Shown piece by piece: positions 54,201 through 60,912 of a stretch of DNA of 64,000 nucleotides. How positions within the stretch are numbered: the first letter of the stretch is position 1; every line of letters starts with the position of its first letter. Under the pieces are notes generated by a model that saw only the letters and a list, made by a program, of their open reading frames with translations, did not search any database and had not been told where the DNA came from. Source of the DNA: Bacteroidia bacterium (GTDB taxonomy: Bacteria > Bacteroidota > Ignavibacteria > SZUA-365). The stretch spans positions 1,255,131-1,319,130 of the forward strand of contig JAOSJT010000001.1 of assembly GCA_027493955.1 (NCBI GenBank), given 5' to 3'. A program made the position numbers and the translations under genes.

Positions 54201-54265
54201 GGAACCTGCACGATAGCGTGGGCGGCCATCTGCTGCATCTCTGGCGCTATCTCCCGTGGATGTAA
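51206..54265 (+). CDS. Membrane protein with Lon-like protease fold and LamG-like domains
   Basis: 1019 residues with a GTG start preceded by GAGGAT. Residues ~160-370 resemble the Lon proteolytic domain: YSGQSMGLAVALAL with Ser285, then GGVHEDGRVLPVAEESLKAKVEAA with Lys335, like the Ser-Lys dyad region of Lon (PSAG...; RGxVLPIGGLKEK). No AAA+ domain is attached. One membrane segment (LLLAGIILLLLTVGYFWW, ~414-431) separates this from an exported part. That part has an Ig-like stretch and a LamG/concanavalin-like domain at ~575-710 (LRFDGVDDMLHF ... EGTLEFWFRL ... ALDEIRMWDRALS), with a second diverged one at ~790-1000. The combination is unusual. Protease activity is predicted, not shown. Confidence 0.78.
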   Translation: MNADDALSSMSTPLELDLTARHATRQLRRTTSPLRRFAILTDFFAQTEHLPAIWTASYYRALYPALSACVRHAYVRWGAPARWLRTLRILERVRESTWARETPAFDETIETVREKCCAALACVGAGREMHTLVREYDSSLADVSDALPARMLNAVTLGQNPVAVFISECYPIGDAPPFLVDAQASLESALADAVMPGVLLVDTGEPGTQITGVVLHPEISITPSAQWRAQFGNQLAEDEGSAHRQLRTALEAARSTVEKHFATELPPRRASVHFPDQHAAYSGQSMGLAVALALTEKLQQRFNRKQLWAMQTGICCTGGVHEDGRVLPVAEESLKAKVEAALFSPCVALVLHSALLERAQEHLQTLRVSWPGARLALYGVTSLDDCVSLPGIVRVIERNPYDRLLTFAKRKSTELLLAGIILLLLTVGYFWWKAQYGYPDLEYSSGAQIGQNALVHNPRRASDWQFRDFEEVRAAILDFGDLEIGADATRNLWLWNMTPSTLDVALGIEGEQADQWYISWNGGGQQIPATDSLRVMIKFAPTRNATGSRARFTVRDAHSGELLSSIALHGAAGPPLPGGYALRFDGVDDMLHFGEDAIAFARDEGTLEFWFRLDSISGCVLSNNRNLPYGPASQNMTIEIRDTTISYHIGNHRGDVRLGGKFLNSTGIWHHLAVAFSRKDRGIQIVLDGELIKDVSEEFIIEAVTKPYVTFGAYYNGESLQNPFRGALDEIRMWDRALSADTIRARMHSKLSALTPGLLGYWDFDVIAEVSAFNGNERTQDGQLLHRPAHIRSAVPLTPAPGADVRLIRKTKGATALELQPFRWLQCGTDPVEGSPERSYAIRYFRRPGSRRAVFSVMNQDAYVAVRDSFAMVVGFEHVTLPVRQGWNSVIATVDRERIEVLVNGSVAMTGTADLLKRGPGYRYEGLQVGIFHDKYNTFGPKYYDNTRPALLRTLAVADFCVWKKRLTPAELAVYTQGGIPRDRLAAHWLLDTLPDNNGNLHDSVGGHLLHLWRYLPWM

Positions 54266-54322
54266 CGACGCTGCTGGCTGCGACTTGCTGCTGCGGGGTG
54301 CGTGCGGTGGCGCTGCTGCTTG

Positions 54323-54727
54323 CTATGCCGGCGTTTGTGCGTCCCCTGCCTCTCCATCGTCAACGTCCGATACTTCCGCGGCGTCGGCGTCGTGTACGGA
54401 CCGGCTCACGGTGATGCTTCGGATCGCTGCAGCGCCGTCCGCCTCGATGAGATAGTAGTACATGCCTTCCGGGTAAGCGGCGACCTCCAGGACAACGGTA
54501 TGTCTCCCCTTCGGATATGCACCGAGCTTTCGCTCGGTCATGATCGTTCCGAGATTGTTGTAGAGTTTCAATGAAACGTTCGCGGATTTCCGCAGTTCAT
54601 ACGCAACGGTGGCTGTATCCGATGCCGGTTCGGGCGAGTGGCGATAGACGATGAGCGTATTGTTCAGCATGCGTTCTTCTCCGCGCGATAGATTCCACAC
54701 CTCTGTTATCACAGGTATTGCGGCCAT
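54323..54727 (-). CDS. FlgD/T9SS C-terminal-domain-like fragment
   Basis: 134 residues. VAYELRKSANVSLKLYNNLGTIMTERKLG ... GRHTVVLEVAAYPEGMYYYLIEADG ... ITVSR has the pattern of the FlgD-like or type IX secretion sorting domains that end large secreted proteins of Bacteroidota relatives. There is no signal peptide and no upstream domain, and an acidic tail of ~28 residues follows. It may be the 3-prime remnant of a larger secreted protein, or a stand-alone small protein. Confidence 0.5.
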   Translation of the reverse strand: MAAIPVITEVWNLSRGEERMLNNTLIVYRHSPEPASDTATVAYELRKSANVSLKLYNNLGTIMTERKLGAYPKGRHTVVLEVAAYPEGMYYYLIEADGAAAIRSITVSRSVHDADAAEVSDVDDGEAGDAQTPA

Positions 54728-54814
54728 AGGCGCGGAATGGAGAAATCGGACGCGCAGGGTCGTAAAGCTGTGGTTACGGCGAGTGTGAGTAAACGCAGAT
54801 CCTCGACGGCTGGG

Positions 54815-55590
54815 TGCGGAAGTCCCCCAACTACCGTTCGAGGTTACAGGTAGTGTCGCCCTTCGGGCTCTTCACCCTTCACCCTTCACCCTTTACCTCC
54901 CCGTGTCGCCCTTCGGGCTCTTCACCCTTTACCCTTCACCCTTTACCTCCCCGTGTCGCCCTTCGGGCTGATGGCGGATGTGCTGTGCGCGTGGCCCCCG
55001 GGCTGACGCCCGGGGTTAGAGGAAGTGTCGCCCTTCGGGCTCTTCACCCTTCACCCTTCACCCTTTACCTCCCCCGTGTCGCCCTTCGGGCTCTTCACCC
55101 TTCACCCTTCACCCTTTACCTCCCCCGTGTCGCCCTTCGGGCTCTTCACCCTTCACCCTTTACCTCCCCCGTGTCGCCCTTCGGGCCCTTCACCCTTCAC
55201 CCTTCACCCTTTACCTCCCCCGTGTCGCCCTTCGGGCTCTTCACCCTTCACCCTTCACCCTTTACCTCCCCGTGTCGCCCTTCGGGCTCTTCACCCTTCA
55301 CCCTTCACCCTTTACCTCCCCGTGTCGCCCTTCGGGCTCTTCACCCTTTACCCTTCACCCTTTACCTCCCCCGTGTCGCCCTTCGGGCTCTTCACCCTTC
55401 ACTCTTCACCCTTTACCTCCCCGTGTCGCCCTTCGGGCTCTTCACCCTTTACCCTTCACGCTTTACCTCCCCCGTGTCGCCCTTCGGGCTCTTCACCCTT
55501 CACCCTTCACCCTTTACCTCCCCCGTGTCGCCCTTCGGGCTCTTCGCCCTTTACCCTTCACCCTTTACCTCCAGCTGTCGCCCTGCGCAC
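54815..55590. repeat. GTGTCGCCCTTCGGGCT / TTCACCCTTTACC repeat array
   Basis: About 13 direct repeats with a period of mostly 42-51 bp: GTGTCGCCCTTCGGGCTCTT, then two to three CACCCTT units and TACCTCCCC. It contains one GGCCCCCGGGCTGACGCCCG hairpin module (about 54995). The period differs by whole TTCACCC units, indicating slippage. It has no unique spacers, so it is not CRISPR. TTTAACGTTTCACGTTTAAC follows at 55600-55630. Confidence 0.9.
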
Positions 55591-55651
55591 TCAAAATCGT
55601 TTAACGTTTCACGTTTAACGTTTAACTCTTCCAATTACGTCTAACTCTCCC

Positions 55652-55689
55652 AAAAGAAAGCGCCGCCATCCCGAAGGACAGCGGCGCCG
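55652..55689 (-). terminator. Rho-independent terminator of the pilin-like gene
   Basis: On the minus strand GGCGCCGCTGTCC, a TTCG loop, GGATGGCGGCGCT, then TTTCTTTT. The stem is long and GC-rich and lies 52 bp past the stop codon at 55741. Confidence 0.88.
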
Positions 55690-55740
55690 AACCGAATGCA
55701 AGAGGAGGGAGAAAAATCGCTTGGCAGGCGGTTATTCGGC

Positions 55741-56157
55741 TTACCAGCCGGCGTAGGTCACTGTGACGCGGTCTTCGTCCGTGGTCTGGGTCATGTCCAC
55801 GAGAACGACGACCGTTTTCGCCGCATCGTTGGCTGATGTACCCGTAATTTCGAAGGTGTCACCCGTGGACTGGGTAATGGTATAGGCACCGTTGACGTTC
55901 TCGCCGGCGCCGCTGCCGTTGTCGCTCATACCGCAATCGGTGATTTCGATACCGTCAAACGCATTGTTGCCGCCACCGAGCATGGTCGGTTTGCGATAGA
56001 AGCCCTGGGCAGCCGACGCGATGCGGAGGCAGTCCTGCGTGATGGCGTCTTTGTTGGCCTGTTCGGCGTTGGAACCGAAAATGTTGATACCGACCACCAC
56101 CGCGATACCGACGATGATGACACCGAGAACGATGAGAAGCAGCTGTTGAGTACCCAT
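55741..56157 (-). CDS. Pilin-like protein with N-terminal hydrophobic helix
   Basis: 138 residues. It starts MGTQQLLLIVLGVIIVGIAVVVGINIF, a single hydrophobic helix without a preceding charged prepilin leader, then a hydrophilic domain with a C-C pair (DCLRIAS ... EITDCGMSD) and a Gly/Asn-rich part. The layout is like type IV pilin-related structural proteins, but no GFxxxE cleavage motif is present, so the assembly route is uncertain. CAGGAG precedes the ATG, and a strong terminator follows, marking a well-expressed monocistronic gene. Confidence 0.65.
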   Translation of the reverse strand: MGTQQLLLIVLGVIIVGIAVVVGINIFGSNAEQANKDAITQDCLRIASAAQGFYRKPTMLGGGNNAFDGIEITDCGMSDNGSGAGENVNGAYTITQSTGDTFEITGTSANDAAKTVVVLVDMTQTTDEDRVTVTYAGW

Positions 56158-56374
56158 GGTAAAACTCCTGTTGGTTGGTGAAGAAGAGAGAGTGTTAAAA
56201 GACCTTGATAATGCTCAGTGATTTCTCAATGAATTCTACACTCCAATTTAGGAGGCCTACCTTACGGGAAGCTTAATCCATCATTACAAGAGTGAAAGGA
56301 AACGGCGATGCAGGGGAGGGAGCGGGCGGGGAGCGGGAAGAGGGGGCGGATTCGTATTTACTGATATGCGGGTT

Positions 56375-57427
56375 TTATTCTCCACTGTTACGCAACGGGA
56401 AGCGGATGGTGAACGTACTGCCCTTCCCCAGCTCGCTGTCCACGGTAATGGTGCCGCCGTGATTGCGCACGATCCATTGCACGAGATACAATCCCAATCC
56501 CGTTCCCTTGGGACCGTGCCGCTCGGTGTCGTTGACGCGGTAAAAGCGTTCGAACAGACGCGGAATCGCCTCGGGGGGGATTCCGATGCCTGTATCCTGA
56601 ATATGCACCGCCACCATGTCGTCCTCCCGCTCCATGGAGATGGAAATGGTGCCGTGCTTGCGATTGTATTTCACCGCGTTGTCCACGAGGTTGAGCAGGA
56701 CGCGGCGGATGCGCAACGGTTCGGCATCTATCCACGCGTCCGCCACGGGACCAAGCGCGACGTCGATACCGGCCTGCTCGGCGAAGAGCGACGCCTCGTC
56801 GGCGATCTCCTCCACGAGCTCGCGCAAATCCACCGCTTGCAGCTCGATGGGTCGCTCGCCGATTTCCGTTTTGGCGATGAGGAGAAGGTCATCCAGAATG
56901 CGCGAGAGGCGCAGAATTTCCTCCAGCAGACTGCCGAGCAGCCGCTGGTATTCCTCGGGTGATTTGGTGTTCCGGAGCGCCAGTTCAATTTCCCCGCGCA
57001 TGATGGTGAGGGGCGTGCGGAGTTCATGCGACGCATTGGCGGAAAAATTCTGAATCTGCTCGTATGCGGTCTGCATGTTGCTGATGGTGCTGCGCACCGT
57101 GTGCATGCGCTCCCGAAAATCCTCACCTTCGGGAAGCAGCGTCTCACTCTGCCCCGGGGATCCGGTCGCACCCCCCCCCCGCCTCGGGTACAGCTCCTGG
57201 GAGATAATCCAGCCGATGGCGTAAGCGAAGAACAGCCCTGCCGGAATGAACAGTATCCCGTAGCCGGCGAACATGTTTTTGTACCGTTCGAGCACGACGG
57301 GATCAAACAGATTCACCGAGTACACGTGCCTGGTGAAAACGGTGATGATAATCAGCAAAATGAGCGTGAAGGCGCCGAAAATCGTGGAGCCATACAGCAG
57401 AACCGCGCGCTGTCTGGCGGACAGCAT
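56375..57427 (-). CDS. Sensor histidine kinase
   Basis: 350 residues with two membrane segments (FGAFTLILLIIITVF and YGILFIPAGLFFAYAIGWII) and a short external loop. HisKA (FSANASHELRTPLTIMRGEIE, phospho-His) and HATPase_c (NLVDNAVKYN, DTGIGIP, GPKGTGLGLYLV) follow. It overlaps its response regulator gene by one base (TAATG). In the linker after TM2 a G10 tract on the coding strand (57171-57180) encodes part of RRGGGAT; the frame here is on. Confidence 0.93.
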   Translation of the reverse strand: MLSARQRAVLLYGSTIFGAFTLILLIIITVFTRHVYSVNLFDPVVLERYKNMFAGYGILFIPAGLFFAYAIGWIISQELYPRRGGGATGSPGQSETLLPEGEDFRERMHTVRSTISNMQTAYEQIQNFSANASHELRTPLTIMRGEIELALRNTKSPEEYQRLLGSLLEEILRLSRILDDLLLIAKTEIGERPIELQAVDLRELVEEIADEASLFAEQAGIDVALGPVADAWIDAEPLRIRRVLLNLVDNAVKYNRKHGTISISMEREDDMVAVHIQDTGIGIPPEAIPRLFERFYRVNDTERHGPKGTGLGLYLVQWIVRNHGGTITVDSELGKGSTFTIRFPLRNSGE

Positions 57428-58104
57428 TATTCCGCCTCGTCCTTGAGAATATAGCCGACGCCGCGTATGGTGTGAATGAGCTTGACCTCGAAATCATCGT
57501 CCACCTTCTTGCGCAAACGCGTCATGTACACGTCGAGGACATTGGTTCCTGTGTCGAAGGTGATTTCCCAAATATGTTCGATGATGGCCGAGCGGGTGAG
57601 CACGCAATTTTTGTTGCGGAGCAGATATTCGAGAAGTTTGAATTCCTTCACCGTAAGATCCAGCGTGGTGCCGCCGCGCTTGACGATGTGCTGGATCTGA
57701 TCCAGTTCGAGGTTGTCCGCGCTCAGCGTATTGCTGGGTTTCTCCATGTGCGCGCGACGCAGGAGCGAGCGTACGCGGGCGATGCACTCGGCAAGTGCGA
57801 ACGGCTTCGTCAGATAATCGTCGGCGCCGATGTTCAGGACCTCGACCTTGCTCTCGAGTTGTCCTTTGGCGGTGAGAACGAGCACTGGTGTGCCCTTCTC
57901 CTTGCGGAGTTCCTTGAGTACCTCCACGCCATTCTTGCGCGGAAGCATCAGGTCGAGAATGATGCAGTCGTAGGCTTCGGTGAGAGCCATGAACAGCCCG
58001 TCTTCCCCGTCCATGGCGGTGTCAACGGAAAACAGCTCCTCCTCGAATCCCTTCTTGAGGAACTGCGAAACCTTTGCTTCGTCTTCGACAATGAGGATCC
58101 GCAT
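57427..58104 (-). CDS. OmpR-family response regulator
   Basis: 225 residues from the ATG at 58104 (MRILIVEDEAKV); codons further upstream show no family similarity. Receiver with phospho-Asp in CIILDLMLPRKNG and Lys in YLTKPFA; winged-helix trans_reg_C with LTVKEFKLLEYLLRN and the C-terminal YMTRLRKKVDDDFEVKLIHTIRGVGYIL. First gene of the pair with the kinase at 56375-57427. The gap 58105-58496 contains one dispersed hairpin element and no gene. Confidence 0.95.
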   Translation of the reverse strand: MRILIVEDEAKVSQFLKKGFEEELFSVDTAMDGEDGLFMALTEAYDCIILDLMLPRKNGVEVLKELRKEKGTPVLVLTAKGQLESKVEVLNIGADDYLTKPFALAECIARVRSLLRRAHMEKPSNTLSADNLELDQIQHIVKRGGTTLDLTVKEFKLLEYLLRNKNCVLTRSAIIEHIWEITFDTGTNVLDVYMTRLRKKVDDDFEVKLIHTIRGVGYILKDEAE

Positions 58105-58299
58105 CACCACCCTTAAATGTGTCACATTGCTGTCAAGTATAACGGAAATCAAGGCAAAATGCAACCGGCGCAAGGACATGCAGCGCTACATTTCATGTTG
58201 TGCTTCAATGAAAACAGACTACTCTGCTCAAGAATCCGCGTGGTGACAGTGGTGTCGCGTGCGTCCGGTCGTCAGCGCCCTTCGGCGATGGTCGAGCAG

Positions 58300-58319
58300 C
58301 CCTTCGGCTACGCTCAGGG
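58300..58319. repeat. Dispersed hairpin element
   Basis: CCCTTCGGCTACGCTCAGGG, the same family as 11075-11093 in the other orientation. Confidence 0.75.
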
Positions 58320-58496
58320 ACCGCCGAAAGCACACTGTAGGACCGCGAAACTTCGCTCTTTGATGAAGCCGCTTCTAGAATCGTGCTACCGGTGCATCCC
58401 TGTGTTGGTCAGACGGAGCGACATCACACGCCTGCCTGAATCGGGCCAGGTAACCTGTTGTCATTCATGCCATGGAACGGAGTGTTGTATCCGAGG

Positions 58497-59792
58497 TCAG
58501 ATACGCGTCACGTCTCCCTGATGCAGCGGTATGCTGAAACGAAATGTCGAGCCCTTCCCCACCGCGCTGTCAAGCGTGATACTCCCGCGATGCTTGTCTA
58601 TGATGCTTTTCGCGATCGCCAGGCCAAGGCCCGTGCTTTTTTCGTTTCCTGTCGGACGAACGCTTGTCGTGCTGAACGGCTTGAACAACTTTTCGAACTC
58701 CCCTTCGGGAATGCCGGGACCATGATCGCGAACAGTACACCACAACACTTCACTGTCGCTGCCGACACTGATTTCCACGACCGAACCCTTGAAGGAAAAT
58801 TTTATAGCATTGTCGATCAGATTCGTCATGACCTGCTCGATACGCGCGGCATCAAACACGAAGGCCGGAATGTCGGCGGATGCGCTGACGGTAAGCTCGA
58901 TACCCTTTTTGCGGGCGGCGAACCCCTGCGCCTCGACGACGCGCTCGAGCACGGGCGAGAACTCGGCCGCCTCCATCTGCATCTCGAAATTCCCGGTCTC
59001 GATTTTGTGCACGTCCAGCAAATCGTTGATCATCTGCACCATGAAGGAACTGCTGGACTGAATCGCGGACACGACGGTTCGGTGCGCGGCAGGCAACTCA
59101 TCCTTTTTGTCCTTGAGCAGATAATCGCTATACCCTTCGATCAGGTACAGCGGATTGCGCAAATCATGCGCGGCCATGCCGAGCAGCATATTCTTCTGGT
59201 CGTTGAGCAGCAGAAGCTTGCGGTTGCTGTTTTCCAGCTCCTCCTGCGCCGCGCGCAGCCGCCTGTTCGCGATTTCCAGTTCCTTGTTCTTCTCGACCGC
59301 GTTCTCGTATGTGGAGAGCAACAGATCAATGATCTGAATACGCTCGGACGTGAGATAGTGCTTTTTGTTCGCGAAGTAAATTTCAATGCCCATCCCGGTG
59401 CGCATGCGCGAGCGCACATCGAGGTTGATAAGGATATACTTGATCCTCGACAGCAGCATTTCTTCGCTGTAGGGCTTGTTGAGAAAGTTATCCGCGCCGC
59501 TCTCCAACCCGCGTATGATGTCCTGCGGATCCGAAAGGGTCGTCAACAGAATGACCGGAATATCCTGCAGCGTCTCGTCGCCCTTGATGGTGCTGCAAAA
59601 CTCGTAGCCGTCCATTTCCGGCATGAGCACATCCGAAATAATCAGCGTGGGGCGCTGCTCGGCAACCGCCGCCAATCCTTCCTTGCCATTGGTGGCAAGA
59701 CGGACGGAATAGTCCTGTTTCTCCAGCGTGTATTTCAGTTTCAACGCCTGGGTCGGACTGTCTTCCACCACCAGGATGTCAATGGTATTCAC
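58497..59792 (-). CDS. Receiver-histidine kinase hybrid (REC-HisKA-HATPase)
   Basis: 431 residues, no membrane segment. N-terminal receiver (DILVVEDSPTQALKLK, phospho-Asp in LIISDVLMPEMDG, Lys in FLNKPYS), a linker with a coiled coil (NKELEIANRRLRAAQEELENSNRKLLLLNDQ), HisKA (MAAHDLRNPLYLIEGYS, phospho-His in AHDLRNP), and HATPase_c (NLIDNAIKFS, DHGPGIP, STGLGLAIA). It is last in the chemosensory operon, so it probably receives phosphate from CheA at the receiver and relays the signal. Confidence 0.93.
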   Translation of the reverse strand: MNTIDILVVEDSPTQALKLKYTLEKQDYSVRLATNGKEGLAAVAEQRPTLIISDVLMPEMDGYEFCSTIKGDETLQDIPVILLTTLSDPQDIIRGLESGADNFLNKPYSEEMLLSRIKYILINLDVRSRMRTGMGIEIYFANKKHYLTSERIQIIDLLLSTYENAVEKNKELEIANRRLRAAQEELENSNRKLLLLNDQKNMLLGMAAHDLRNPLYLIEGYSDYLLKDKKDELPAAHRTVVSAIQSSSSFMVQMINDLLDVHKIETGNFEMQMEAAEFSPVLERVVEAQGFAARKKGIELTVSASADIPAFVFDAARIEQVMTNLIDNAIKFSFKGSVVEISVGSDSEVLWCTVRDHGPGIPEGEFEKLFKPFSTTSVRPTGNEKSTGLGLAIAKSIIDKHRGSITLDSAVGKGSTFRFSIPLHQGDVTRI

Positions 59793-59825
59793 GTAGGGTC
59801 CTTCTTCGGAACGAGTGTGAAAGGG

Positions 59826-60908
59826 TCAATGGTTTTTATAGGGTGCGGCTCTGTAGCCGCTCAGCGTAAGCAACGCGGGTGCGATTTGCTGCACCGGAAG
59901 TATATGCCGCGCTGCGCCCAGCTTTATCGCCTCGCCGGGAATGCCGTGGATGAGTGAGCTTTCTTTGTCCTGAACGAGCGTCGTCGCGCCGTGTTCATAC
60001 AACGCCCGCATCTCGTGCGCACCGTCGTTGCCCATGCCGGAGAGCAACACCGCAAGCGTGCTGCTGCCGAACGCGTCCAGCGCACTCGTGAACAACAAGC
60101 CGATGGATGGTCGGAAGCCGTTCACCGCCGCATCGTCCCGCAATACAATACGATTATCGCGTGAAACTGTCAAATGTCTGTCGTCAGGCGCAATGTACAG
60201 GGTTTCAGGGCGCAGCGGCACGTATTGCTCCGCCACGAGCACGTTGATGGACGACTGCTGCCGCAACCAGCGCGCAAATCCCTGCACATAGCCCGGAGCG
60301 AGATGCTGCACGACAAGAATGGGCAGCGGAAAATCGGCCGGAAGATGCAGCACAATTTCCTGCAGCGCCTTCGTTCCTCCGGCGGAAGCTCCGACCACGA
60401 CGATGTGCGGCTCGGGGGTCTGCCTGGGATGCATTCCTGATTGCGGTTCGGCCGCAATGGCGGATTGCGTCGGGGCGAGGCGTGACAACGATTCGTATTT
60501 CTGTGCGTCCCAGCGTCTGATCACCTTGACTTCGCTGAGCAGCAGGAGCTGCCGTATGGCCTGCTCCTGTCCGCGCGCATCATCGCCCGGGAAATGCAGC
60601 ACACCGATAACACCGCTGCCGGTGCTGTCGATTTTTCCGTTGAGCCGCAGCACGTTTGCCGCTGCTGTCAACACCACGACGGGGATGACGTGTTCACTCA
60701 TGATCTCTGCCGCCTTCCCGATGGCGGCATCCTCGTCGTCTGTCGCATCAACGACTATGAGATCCACTTGCGTGTGATTCAACACGCCGACGACGTCGGC
60801 CGCGAATCCGAAGGCGAGCACGGTTTCGAGCAGGCCCGGTCTGCGAAGGCGCCGTTGCAACTGCGCCGCAAGCGATTCATCGCGCGCTATGACGCATACC
60901 TGAATCAT
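59826..60908 (-). CDS. cheB: CheB protein-glutamate methylesterase, altered receiver
   Basis: 360 residues. The C-terminal methylesterase domain has the Ser-His-Asp triad: VVGASAGGTKALQE, VVQHLAPGY and LLSGMGNDGAHEM. It demethylates chemoreceptors. The N-terminal receiver-like domain is degenerate. An acidic residue is present at LIVVDATDD, but the conserved Lys region reads VLHFPGD and has no Lys, so control by phosphorylation is doubtful. It starts 4 bp after the cheA stop. Confidence 0.92.
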   Translation of the reverse strand: MIQVCVIARDESLAAQLQRRLRRPGLLETVLAFGFAADVVGVLNHTQVDLIVVDATDDEDAAIGKAAEIMSEHVIPVVVLTAAANVLRLNGKIDSTGSGVIGVLHFPGDDARGQEQAIRQLLLLSEVKVIRRWDAQKYESLSRLAPTQSAIAAEPQSGMHPRQTPEPHIVVVGASAGGTKALQEIVLHLPADFPLPILVVQHLAPGYVQGFARWLRQQSSINVLVAEQYVPLRPETLYIAPDDRHLTVSRDNRIVLRDDAAVNGFRPSIGLLFTSALDAFGSSTLAVLLSGMGNDGAHEMRALYEHGATTLVQDKESSLIHGIPGEAIKLGAARHILPVQQIAPALLTLSGYRAAPYKNH

Positions 60909-60912
60909 ACGC

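Noticed and set aside
54814-55644. Open frame of ~277 codons rich in Pro, Phe and Ser
   Set aside because: It is the in-frame reading of the TTCACCC/GTGTCGCCC array. The same happens in other frames and in the arrays at 47.4 and 49.3 kb, and there is no start context or domain.
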